64,000 nt of DNA from Dioscorea cayenensis subsp. rotundata (taxonomy: Eukaryota; Streptophyta; Magnoliopsida; Dioscoreales; Dioscoreaceae): the NCBI RefSeq assembly GCF_009730915.1, contig NC_052475.1, forward strand, positions 20,146,285-20,210,284. Direction: 5' to 3'. A program made the position numbers and the translations under genes. This document shows, one piece after another, positions 47,711-58,622 of the stretch (within the stretch, counting starts at the first letter, position 1; each line of letters begins with the position of its first letter). A model generated the notes under the pieces. That model saw only the letters and a program-made list of their open reading frames with translations, was not told the origin of the DNA and did not search any database.

Positions 47711-49130
47711 TTAAAGTGAGTCCATGTCATTCTTGTTCTTGAAAACCCGTTGGCATGAAAAAAATTAAAAACACACGATAATTACGTGGAAAAATCCCAA
47801 TAAAGCGGGAAAAACCACGGGACTGTAACTTCACGGTGCCATTTTATTTCTATTGATATACAACTTACAATTTACAAAATGTACATGCTTTCGAAAATAG
47901 AGCTTCGGGATGATTGGTGTTCCAAGTCTTTTGAATCTTTTTCCTTCCAAAGATTCTAGCTTGCATGTTGCTTTCGGAGCAATCATTCTTCTCACCCGAT
48001 AGGGTCCTTTCCCAATTTGGACAGAGCTTCCTTCTTCTACAAGGGGTATTTATAATGGACATTTTTCTCAAAGACGAGATCACCTTCAACTATAGGTCGT
48101 TCTTTCACCTTTGAGTTGTAGTGTGAGCCACCCTTTGTTGATAAAAGTCTGCTAAACGTATGCAGCTTTGATCTCTTTTTTCATGTAGGAGGTCTAAATT
48201 ATTTCTAAGTGCTTCCGAGTTGCCTTCTTCATGAAATTCAACCATTCTTGGAGAAGCTGCCCTGATTTCTACTACGATTAAAGCCTCCATTCCATAGGTA
48301 AGGTTGAAAGGTGTTTCTCCTGTTGAGACCTTACTCGTTGTCCTATACGCCCAAAGGATTGACGGAAGCTCATCTGTCCATGCAACTTTCGCCTTGTTTA
48401 AACACATTTTTAGACCTTCCAAGATAGCTCATCTGCTTACCCATTAGCTGGGGGTATGCCATAGAAGCAAAGCTAAGCTGGATATGGAGCCTTTCATAAA
48501 AGTCCTTAAATGAGTCACAATTAAACTACTTTTCTCGATCTGCGATTAATATTCTGGGAAGTCCAAATCGACAGATGATGTCTTTCCAAACCATACTTTC
48601 TATTTTTTTACTGGTTATTGTTGCCAATGGTTCTGCTTCTACCCATTTGGTGAAATAATCAGTTGCCACCATTAAGAATTTTCTTCCTCCAGTTGCTTAA
48701 GGGAAAGGTCCCAAGAGATCTAATCCCCATTTAGCAAATGGGGTTGGTTCAATATCACATCTGAACATTGAGGTAGGAGCTTTTTGGATAGGTGCGAACC
48801 TTTGGCATTTATCACACTTTTTTACCTTCTTTGAAGCATCATCTCTCAAGGTATGCCAATAAAATCCCTGCACTAGACTTTTGGGTCACTAAGGCTCTCG
48901 CTCCCATATGTTGTCCACATATCCCTTCATTGGCTTGACTAACGCATACTCGCATCTTGTTTATGGAGGCACCTTAAAAAGTAGCATGGAAAAACCCCTT
49001 CTTGTAGAGCACATCATTTATCGACATGAAATAAAGCTGCTCTCATCTTTTAATTTTTGGCTTCCAATGTGTTTGAATGCGCCTCCTATCTTTTAAGAAT
49101 TTCTTAAAAGGGTATTCTCTAATCATTCCC
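47711..49130 (-). pseudogene. Tat integrase region, broken
   Basis: The frame 48422-48105 holds the integrase C-terminal part (EGLKMCLNKAK, then LPSILWAYRTT, TGETPFNLTYGMEALI). Frame 48089-47865 continues the end (LCPNWERTL). The zinc-binding and DDE core (about 48430-49100) is recognisable only in shifted frames; for example, a decayed AYPQLMGKQ corresponds to the conserved HPQxNGQ block. At least three frameshifts. Confidence 0.75.
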
Positions 49131-49134
49131 ATCT

Positions 49135-49701
49135 TCAATGTTTGTTATCTTCTTCTCTTCGATACTTGGCCTTTGAAGTTCTTTTGAGATGTACAATCCT
49201 TCCCTTTGTTTCTATTGATGAGGCCAATTTGGACAAAGCGCCTGCATGACTATTTGAATTCCTATTAACTTGTAATAATTGGAATTCTTCAAACTCCTCA
49301 GACAAGGTTTTGACCTCGTGAAGGTATTGGCATATGATTAGTTCTTTTGCTTCATACTCTCCATGAAACTGTTGAACCACTAATTGTGAATCACTATGTG
49401 CCATCAATCTTTTCACCTGTAGTTGCTTGGCTAAGCTCATTCCTGTTATGAGTGCTTCATATTCTGCAATATTGTTTGAGTATAAAAAGGCAAAGCGCAA
49501 TGAATACTCTAGTATATCTCCTTTAGGAGAGATCAGAACTACCCCAACTCCGCTCCCCGATGAACTTGATGCTCCATCCACAAACATCTTCAATATGTGT
49601 TCATCTGCTTTGTTTAGCTCATCTTCTCCAGTGCATTCTACTATGAAATCAGCTAAAGCTTGACCTTTGATTTGCTTGTCTAGGTTCAAAGAAAATATCA
49701 T
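49135..49701 (-). pseudogene. Archaeal-type RNase H of the Tat element
   Basis: An open stretch of 188 residues with MFVDGASSSSGSGVGVVLIS (catalytic Asp), SNNIAEYEALITGM (catalytic Glu) and MAHSDSQLVVQQ (Asp). A second, archaeal-type RNase H downstream of the usual one is characteristic of the Tat clade. The domain itself appears intact. Confidence 0.85.
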
Positions 49702-49744
49702 ACTCTCCTAGTTCAATCGCCCACTTTGTAAGTCTTCCAGAATA

Positions 49745-50140
49745 TTTCGGTCTTTGTAATATCTAATGCAAAGGTTGATCTGTTAAGACCACTATAGGAT
49801 GAGCTTGAAAGTAGGGTCTTAATTTTCTGCACCTTGAAGTACTTTACAGACGTAGTACACTGGTTTATCCTATAGTGGTCTTAACAGATCAACCTTGAAG
49901 TACTTTACAGACGTAGTACTTTACAAAGGTCTTAATATCTAATGCAAAAGGGTATCGAGACTACTAGCACCTTGAGGCACTTCTGAGCGTAGTCGTTTGG
50001 TTTATCCTATAGTGGTCTTAACGGATCAACCTTGATAGTGCTATGCGACGTAGTACTTTACAAAGGTCTTAATATCTAATGCAAAAGGGTATCGAGACTC
50101 TGCACCTTGAAGTACTTCGGTGCATGTAGTACGACTCGGG
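49745..50140. repeat. Inverted and tandem rearranged repeats inside pol
   Basis: A 26-bp block, GTTGATCTGTTAAGACC... at 49773-49798, reappears exactly inverted at 49868-49893 and, with one change, at 50006-50031. A roughly 140-200-bp stretch with ACCTTGAAGTACTT...GACGTAGTA and AATATCTAATGCAAAAGGGTA recurs two to three times. The repeated sequence is pol coding sequence (complement encodes PIVVLTDQ of the RNase H region). Confidence 0.8.
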
Positions 50141-51304
50141 TTTATCCACTTTTCCTTCCCTCCTCAATAAGACTGCACTTAAAGCCATCTTGCTAACTCC
50201 CAAATATACAAATAATGGATCTTTAGGCTCAGGTCTAGTCAAAAGAGGTATCTGCTTCAAGTATTCTTTTAGCTCTTCAAAAGCCTTATCACATTCTGGA
50301 GTCCATTCAAAATTCTTCCCACCTCTTAAAGTCTTAAAGAAGGGAAGGCTCCTTACAGCTGACTTGGAAAGGAACCTATTTAGGGCTGCAATTCTTCCAG
50401 TTAAGTGTTGCAAATCTTTTATAGATGATGGAGATCTCATCTCTAGTATGGCTTGCACCTTTTCTGGGTTAGCTTCTATCCCTCTTTTAGTTATCATGTA
50501 ACCAAGGAATTTTCCAGATTGAACCCCAAACGTACATTTGTTAGGGTTAAGTCTCATGTCATATTTCCTTAATACATCAAAGACTTGGTTGAGTTTTTCT
50601 ATATGAGACTCACCTACCTTGTTCACCATTCTTTGATAGGTTGCTCTTGCATTTTTTAGTCCAAAAGGCATTACTTTGTAATAATACGTCCCTTTCTCAT
50701 TAATGAAATCAGTCTTTTCTTTATTTGAGGGATTCATCTTTATCTGATGATATCCTGAGAAAGCATCCATGAAGCTTAGCAACTCATAGCCTGAGGTCTC
50801 ATCCACTAACTTGTCGATTCTTGGTAAAGGATATGAATCTTTTGGGCAATCTTTGTTAAGATTAGTGAAGTCTACGCATACTCTCCATTTCCCATTTGAT
50901 TTCTTCACCATTACAACATTGGCAAACCATTCTGGGTATTGGACCTCTTCAATAAAATCAGTTCGAATTAATTTATCTATCTCTTCTTCTAAAGCATGTC
51001 GCTTTTAAGGTGTCATATTCCTTCTTTTCTGCTTTATTGGCTTTATACTTGGGTCCACATTCAAGTGATGAGAAATCACCTCCAAACTAAAGCCTGGCAT
51101 ATTAGCTGGTATCCACGCAAAGACGTCCACGTTCTTTTTTAGGCAAGAGACCACTTCTCTTTTTATTTCTTCGGTCATTCCACTTCCTAAGTAAGTGACC
51201 TTATCTGGATCATCATCTTTTAACCTCACAGGTTCTACTTTTTCCACAGGCTTTGGCTTATCAACTGAGTCTTCTGAGATTGCCAAGTTTTCATCCCTTA
51301 ACAA
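50069..51304 (-). pseudogene. Tat reverse transcriptase, active site deleted
   Basis: The minus-strand frame 51304-51005 gives the RT N-terminus (ANMPGFSLEVISHHLNVDP). Frame 50911-50069 continues with KWRVCVDFTNLNKDCPKDSY, FMDAFSGYHQIKM, MPFGLKNARATYQRMV, FLGYMITKRGIEANPEK and LTGRIAALNRFLSKS. Between RMVNKV and GESHIEKL about 25 residues expected in the family, including the YVDDM catalytic motif, are absent. The frame stays open across the deletion. The enzyme cannot be active. Confidence 0.88.
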
Positions 51305-51349
51305 TCATTTCCCTTTGATGGAAGATATATAACAGCTACGAGCTTTCTT

Positions 51350-51720
51350 TTAATCTCCTCTTACTTGCCCTATTCCTCCTGAGGTCGGAAACTTCATTAA
51401 CAAATAACCGGAAGAGAGTACAGCTCTCATGTCATTGAGCAAAGGCCTTCCTAGGATTGCATTATAAGCTAGTGACACGGATTTGATTACCATAAAGTTA
51501 GCCATTCTTGTAATGTGACGTGGTTCCTCACCTAGCGTGATCACCAACTGGATTGATCCCATGATAGGAACTGATTCTCCTAAGAAACTAAATAGTGGGG
51601 ATGACACCTTCTTCAATCTATCATATGATAGATTCATCTTCTCAAAGTAGTTCTAATAGATAAGGTTTACAGAGCTCCCATTATCAATGGGAATTCTCTC
51701 TACTGGGAACTTCATAATAG
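51350..51720 (-). pseudogene. Tat protease region
   Basis: Frame 51637-51350 contains YNAILGRPLLND and MANFMVI, typical of the Tat aspartic protease. The DNGSS active-site motif lies upstream (about 51690) in the same region but is separated by a TAG near 51655. Confidence 0.75.
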
Positions 51721-52039
51721 TTGTGGAAATAACCATAGCATCATCATGGGGCATGACTACATCTCCTTGACCTTCGGCAGTAAAAGTAATAGGTTCTTCA
51801 TTCTCTTGAGTTTTCATGATGTTGTTAACTTCTTAAGCTTGCCTTGCATAATAAGCCTTCCTTGATGAAGAAGTCTCACCTGCTAAGGTTTCACCCCCAA
51901 TAATAACATGTATTGCTGGGTGAGATGGCTTGTTGTCTAAAATGGGGGTTTTCTCAGTCATCTTGGAATCTTTTTTATCATTCATCCCTTTTCTATCTTC
52001 ATATCTTTCCTTTTTTGAGTAAGACGGTTTCTCGTTTCT

Positions 52040-52456
52040 CTATGCTTCTGAGTAGACAAATATGTTAAGCTTTCCTTGGCGCACTAGCGATTCAATCTCA
52101 TTCATCAGTCCGCTGCATCTATCAATTGAATATCCATGGGTTTTGTGAAACCTACAGTATGCGTCTGTAAACTTACCCATTGTCTTGTTTGCCTTAGGAG
52201 GAAAGGTAAGGAGCCCAGATCCTTCTATGCTTGCCAGGATGGTAGAACGTGGTTGGCTCAATGGTGTGAAGTTCTCAAATTTGAGCTTTGGAATTTGTCT
52301 ATGTTCATTTCCTCTTCCAATCCTTCTCCCTTCAAAATTTGTTTCATCTCTATCTTTTCTTTTCTTATCTCTGTTTCCAGTATTGATGTGCCTCATGACA
52401 TCCTCTGAAAGGATAACCTTGCGTGATGTCTGGGACTTCTTTGGTGCCATTAGCAT
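52040..52456 (-). pseudogene. Tat gag remnant
   Basis: 138 residues: a Lys/Arg-rich part, then YCRFHKTHGYSIDRCSGLMN, the zinc-finger-like end of Tat Gag, and SLVRQGKLNIFV. Only 73 bp separate the frame from the 5' LTR, so the leader and most of the Gag capsid part have been deleted. Confidence 0.8.
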
Positions 52457-52529
52457 AGATTGAAGAGACTACACGAAGGTAACCTTGTGTGATGGCCTTT
52501 TGATCGAGGTTCCCACATACGGCGCCGAC

Positions 52530-52890
52530 TGTTGTTGCCTGAATACAACAGTGAATATGTAGGGGACCTTGAACTTGTAGAGCTTCGAACTTGGAGGTCG
52601 AACAAAAGGAGTTAGAGTCTCTTTCTTCTTCAAATGCCCTGACCTGTAACAGTGTGGAAAGTGTTCCCACAAACACTATGATGGCTAAGTCAGTAGAAAA
52701 TAAACGTTGATCTTCCTTTTATGTTTTTCCAAAAAAGGTCCCCTCTCTTGTTTAAATAAGGGAGGTTATTTATAGATATATGCTTACAGTTACGTAAACA
52801 CTTCACGTGTTCAAGATCGTGAGTGAAAGGGAGATAGTGGGTGTGATGTGAAAAGTGGGGTACTACGTGGGTTTGAATTAGTTCACATCA
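52530..52890 (-). repeat. 5' LTR of the Tat element
   Basis: 361 bp. It includes a TTATTTATAGATATATG segment at about 52767-52783 that may hold the TATA box and is missing from the 3' LTR. Confidence 0.9.
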
Positions 52891-53179
52891 ATAACAAATG
52901 ATATAAATAAACTATATTGCCTTCATTAAAATTCAATGATAATCATAAATTTAACAGAGTTAAAATGGCATAAAACACAAATAAAGTCATCCTATAAGGG
53001 ACTTCATTGCTTAAATCATTTATTACAGATTAGGTTTTTCTTGATTCAATTTTTTTTTCATCTTGTTGATTGATTTATAACGATTTTGACTCATTGTCAG
53101 ATACAGTTATGCACATTAATCAAACTTTATTAATTCATAAATTTAATACAAAATTATCATAAAAAATGGTGATATCATA

Positions 53180-53900
53180 AAAATTACCTTCAGCTCAACA
53201 ACATCAACATAGTCCTGAAATATTATTTGTTGGAATAAAATCAATTACAAAAATATTAAATATGAAAAATTATTATTTAATAACCAAAAATAATTTGCTT
53301 TACACAAATCTTATTTTTAAAATAAGAGGTTATAATTCGTCAGCTTCTAGATAACCATTAATCTCATCTAAAAAGTCAGCGAAGAAAGTACATTAAAACT
53401 TGTTTTTTTCCTTGTAAAAACAAAGCAAAAAATACACATAAAAACTCATATACAATAGTATAAGCAAATAAATATACTCTAACATATAAAAAAAAACTTC
53501 TTGACATAATAAATATGATTATGAGACTATAATGATGCATATAAATATTTTTTTTTTTAAACAAAAATATATTAGTAAAGCATACTCTAGATTTTGAAGC
53601 ACAACATTCCTGAGCTTGATTGCCTTTCCACAAGATTTTTGAATTTTAGGATTATCTTTGCCAATGACTTCTTCTATTACATCTTCAACAAAGTTACATC
53701 ATAAAGCATCAATTTTAAAGGCATAATAATTACATAAATAATTACATAAATAGTTAAATACTTACTAAATAATTCTTTCTCGTCGAGTTCGCGTGAAACC
53801 AAAATATCAACAAACGATCAAAACCTAAAACATTGCCTTGAAAAAAATTTTTCATCTATAGCATCTTTTATATCAGACCGGTTCATCCATAAGAACCATA
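53180..53900 (-). pseudogene. RPA70/Helitron-RPA-like OB-fold fragment
   Basis: Minus-strand pieces separated by AT-rich, intron-like sequence: FVDILVSRELDEKELF (about 53830-53780), DVIEEVIGKDNPKIQKSCGK followed by KLRNVVLQNLE (about 53690-53590) and CTFFADFLDEINGYLEADEL (about 53375-53315). Order and content resemble the RPA 70-kDa / DUF223 OB-fold found in plant RPA1-like genes and in Helitrons (DVIGxV, then LxDLE, then LWGxFxDxIxxYL). Together with the Helitron 3' end at 41157 on the same strand it is probably the Helitron's RPA gene, now split from the end by the Tat insertion. Short and diverged. Confidence 0.4.
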
Positions 53901-54296
53901 TCAATATAGAGAAAAATCTCTTATATTTAAACATAATCTATATATATAGAGAGAGAAAAATCTCTAATATTTAAATTTAGATAAAAATAGGATATTTTAT
54001 TATTATTAATTTTATAATTTGATATATGATATATGATAAATAATATTATAATCCGATAAATAAAAGACTTTAATTCATTATGATATAAATTAACAAATTT
54101 CATATTTTTAAATTTTTAAAAAATTTTTAAGTAAATAAGAGAAATAAGTTCTATTATCATGAAAAAATTCAAAAAATAATCTATTTATATTTTTAAATTA
54201 AATAGTAAGATAATTATAATTATTGAATTTTTAATATTATTGTAATATTTAATTTAGGTTTTTATGAGAGCTTCACACTTCATATTTGTCTTCTAC

Positions 54297-54300
<4 letters not shown>

Positions 54301-54350
<50 letters not shown>
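54301..54350. repeat. (TA)n microsatellite
   Basis: 25 TA units. Confidence 0.95.
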
Positions 54351-54355
<5 letters not shown>

Positions 54356-54514
54356 TTACTTTATTGATGGAAGAAAATCTATTAAATATATGTATTTTTC
54401 AAGCAAAATATTTCGGAAACAATTGGCCCATGCACACAAGTCATCATTCATATGAACATGGCCCAAGTGCTGTATTTTGGGCCCTTGCAAAGCCCAAATC
54501 AAAGCCCATCAAAA

Positions 54515-54516
<2 letters not shown>

Positions 54517-54583
<67 letters not shown>
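54517..54583. repeat. (ATT)n microsatellite
   Basis: About 22 uninterrupted units; the poly-Leu frame across it is an artefact. Confidence 0.95.
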
Positions 54584-54585
<2 letters not shown>

Positions 54586-55140
54586 TATCTCAAATTTTAC
54601 TTTGATGCTTTCCCCATTTAATCGTATATGATGTTTTTATTAGTGTTTGAGAAAATTCATACTTTATCATGGAACATTGATTTCTTTTTAGATGTCAAAA
54701 AATTTTATAACAATATATTGAAATACACTTTAATTAGACTTGCAAGAACCTAAAATTTATGCTCTTTATTTAGAGGATTAAAGTTGCAATACTATGAACT
54801 AACAATCAAAGTTATTGAGTGAGAAGGCTTGATGAGACCGTAGAAGAAGCATGGAGTGGACAAAAAACTTAAACTTTATAATGAACTATTTTTCTTTCTT
54901 TTAATACTATTTATACATTATCAAATACATATTAGTTAAGTTTGGGTTAATAAAAAAAACTTAAATTTATATTATACAATACAGAGTCTCAAATATCTAT
55001 ATCCATGCATATTTATTAAATTGACCCATATAAAACTTCAATTAATATATTCATTAAATATGTCAATAAATTAGCCAAACCAATCTTTTGACTATGAGAG
55101 ATGCAAACCAAATACATAAATACCAAATATGGTAGATTCA

Positions 55141-55185
<45 letters not shown>

Positions 55186-57133
55186 ATCAAAATTTATTAA
55201 TTGATATGAGACTGTTAGCACTCTCCTCAATCTTTTTTATGAATATGTACATTATTTAATATTTAGCATGCATCTTAACAACTCTAAGTAAAAGAAGTTG
55301 TTCTCACATACCAACTCTATAGCTTGATCATTTGCATGTGTCATATGTGTCTCAAGAAGTTAGGAGAGAGTGGTTGAGAGTTTGAAACTTGTCTAAATAA
55401 AGTTTGAGATCACCTGATGGAACCCATGAAGTAACTAGAAAGCAACCTAATCATCAATCTGATATTCTTCTAATTCCCATTCATTTCATACCAAAACAAT
55501 CTAGTTCACTGTGAGCAAAAGAAGCATATATAGATATTGAAAAGTAAAATGAAACATATTCTATAATATTCTCATCAAATGAATAAATTAATTATCTTGA
55601 TGTGTTCTCTCATATAAAAGCTTAACAATGATCGATATGAATTGTAATCTTCTCCTCCTTATTAAGCAAATGAGGTGTCTATTTCAATTAGTTTGACACT
55701 TTGTCCTTTATGGAATTAAAAAGAATTAATAGAATAGTGCTATGGTTAATTATTTAAGTAATGGCCACTTGGTTTCCATGATGAGTGGAACAATAGCATT
55801 TTCTTTTTAACATTTGGAAAAGTCAAGTCTTCATTGATTTCTCAATTTGATTTTTAACCTCACTAATTGGCCAATTTGTCATCCTAAACGTATACTCTAA
55901 TTTGATAGGATGTGTTATCATAAATTATCCAAACTTGTTCAAGATTCAAACAAGTGGTTATGTCATGCAAAATATTTTTTATGATGAAGAATGTGATTCT
56001 CTTGATATATGTGTATGGTGTGCATTTTAATTAAATTGAGAGTCAAGAGTTCTCATTAAAGTTTTCAAAGAGAATCTAGAGGAATCTTACACATTTGTAT
56101 CAAAAAAGGGAAATTATTCCTTACATTAAAGCCTTGAATTTTTTTCTTTTATTATCTTATCTTTTTTTTTTCTTTCTTAGAAAGTAGGTAAAGGTCATTA
56201 GGATTGTGCTTGATTTGTTCGGTTGCTATTTCCAATTTATATCATTTTTTGTTTGCATTAAATTAGTTTAAAAAGTAATAATTAACAGTAATAATAGGAG
56301 ACAAAAATAACTTAATTTATTATTAAAATTTTTATATTTGTTCAACTCTTATTCATTTAAAGTTTATTAGTTCAAGATGTATGTATCCAAATTAACAAAT
56401 TGAAAAAAGAAAATCATACTGTGACAACTTCTAAATACAATGATTAATAGTCTAAAATTCAATACTAAGAAAAAAGATAATGACTTTTTAAAATCCAAAT
56501 CAATCTTAATCTACAAATGGATTACTCATAGAAAAAAATAAAATAAAAGTTCTAATTAGTAAGACTATTAATTGTGAGATTTGAAGACCAAAAGATATAG
56601 TTAAGGGCAATCATATCTTCTTATGAATAGACAAAGTTATTGGACACTATCAAAGAATGATTAGCAAACGTTAATTAATTCTTTATCACCAAATTAGTTT
56701 GATGGGTAATGAAAGGTGATAGCATTAATTAAGGTTGTTCTCTAAGGAAGATAAACACCTATAAAGTTTGTGACTTATGAGCTTATCTTAGAGACAATTT
56801 AAACTCTAAAAAGAATGTCCCAACTTAATTAAAACATTATTATAACAAAGCACTTAAACAAAAAGCAGCAAAAAAAAAGTTAGTGAGAACTTTCTCATAA
56901 GCATCCTCTACCTCTTCATCTTCAATAAATGAAAAGAGATTCTCTTGTATTATTAAAGCCAAGTAGGTATGCAAGCAAGTGGAAGTCCCTCCCTCTTCAA
57001 AGTTGAAGTCAAACATCAAGAGTTGAAAAGCCAATGGTTAGTGCTTGATATTAAATTAATTAGTAGAGAACTATATGAAATTTTACTATTGATCATGCAA
57101 GGGACTAATGCCCACTCTAAAATGCTTATATAA

Positions 57134-57135
<2 letters not shown>

Positions 57136-57207
<72 letters not shown>
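57136..57207. repeat. Compound (CA)n-(TA)n microsatellite
   Basis: About 26 CA units change directly into about 10 TA units. Confidence 0.95.
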
Positions 57208-58137
57208 TCATTGTGTCATCATTCAAGTGTATAATCCATGTAGCTTATCATTAGTGACTAGTGAGCTTGTTTTCTTTCCAACCACCTTGTTGATGCATAG
57301 GGGATCTTTGTGATAATATTAGCAAAAAACATTGGATCTTATAATAATTCTAAAATTAAATATATATTTTGATATGAGTAATAATAGGAAGATCGATGAT
57401 TTGTGAAAAGTTTTCATGTTGTATTCATCACATAACGCAATTGTCTTTTTTTTTTTAATTTATTTATTCTGGACTACTTTATCTTCCATAATGATGAAAA
57501 CAAAAGAATAATAAACAACTTATCAATCATGCACTTATTAAAACTCTTTCTACAAGAAACTATGATTTTTTATTATTATTATTATTTAAAACATTTTTCA
57601 AAATTCTAAACTTAAACCACATTTGAATCATTTCTCTTTTATGTGATAAGCACATGTATACTCTGATCAAAAGGCATAAACATAAAAGATAATAATGAGC
57701 TAATTATATGCCCTTATATAATAATGACGCACGAGATTAAGCGGTTCTGCATGGCGTATGCCTCAGTCTGGTGTTGACTAATAGTATCCTTATGTAACAG
57801 TGTGTATTTACAAACCCATGTAATGAGCATTTAGTAATCAAATTTTTTATAATGGGGTTAGTATTACTGGATCCAGGAGGCAGTCATACGGCTGGTTGAG
57901 AGTAACAGTAACACCCATTAGGATCTGACTCATTAACTGTGCGACGTCAAATCATCTCCATGAGTACAACCCTTATCTTTTCTGAAAGAACCACCGCATC
58001 ATGTTGTTAGCTCTAAATTAAAATATACATATACATATATATGGATGAAAGTATTATCAACTATGATGCTGATAAGATAAATATCATATCTAAAAGTCCA
58101 AGTCTAATTACAACCAATTTATTATACAATCATTAAA

Positions 58138-58140
<3 letters not shown>

Positions 58141-58195
<55 letters not shown>

Positions 58196-58219
58196 TGTGT
58201 GTGTGTGTGTGTGTGTGTG
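58141..58219. repeat. Compound (TC)n-(GT)n microsatellite
   Basis: 26 TC units are followed by about 13 GT units, roughly 400 bp upstream of the MYB-like start codon. Confidence 0.95.
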
Positions 58220-58425
58220 GAATGTACAAGAAGCATGTAAGTGCAAAACAAAATAAAACAACTGAAAAAAACCAATAATAATGGACAGAAAAGACAGTTT
58301 TTACTGGCATGCTTAGGTGGCAACAACAGTTAAAAAGAGAATCTACTTATCTACACCACAAAAAATTCCTCATTGCTTTTATTAATATATATCAGATGTG
58401 AATATATATGTATGTGCTGAAGAGG

Positions 58426-58466
<41 letters not shown>

Positions 58467-58622
58467 TCCAAACACACATGGTGAGAATGTGTCCACAAAA
58501 TAAAATTCTCCAAAACTCCAACCAATGCCCCCCCATGTTTTTGGATAGTTTTAAGGCCACATGAATGAGGTGTTTGTAGGTGATCATCAGATCTTGGAGG
58601 AATTGAAACAAGGTTGAAGAAG

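Larger units (their letters stand above)
43604..52890 (-). mobile_element. Ty3/gypsy retrotransposon, Tat lineage, complete but defective
   Basis: LTRs at 43604-43932 and 52530-52890 begin TGTTGTTGCC and end CACATCA. The target duplication ATAAC is perfect (43599-43603 and 52891-52895). On the minus strand, the primer site next to the 5' LTR starts CGGCGCCG, resembling the tRNA-Asp type used by Tat/Athila elements, and the purine tract GAAGTGGGGAGCAAC precedes the 3' LTR. Gag, protease, RT, an extra archaeal-type RNase H and integrase pieces occur in that order. The dual RNase H and the antisense extra ORF between pol and 3' LTR place it in the Tat clade. Gag and RT are partly deleted and frames are broken. 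Confidence 0.92.
53901..58622. other. AT-rich intergenic sequence with microsatellites
   Basis: No gene recognised. Repeats: (TA)n 54301-54350 and 55146-55181, (ATT)n 54517-54583, (CA)n-(TA)n 57136-57207, (TC)n-(GT)n 58141-58219 and (TA)n 58432-58462. The interval 57720-58010 is less AT-rich and more complex than its surroundings but shows no open frame or known motif. The last 100 bp is the leader of the MYB-like gene. Confidence 0.6.
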
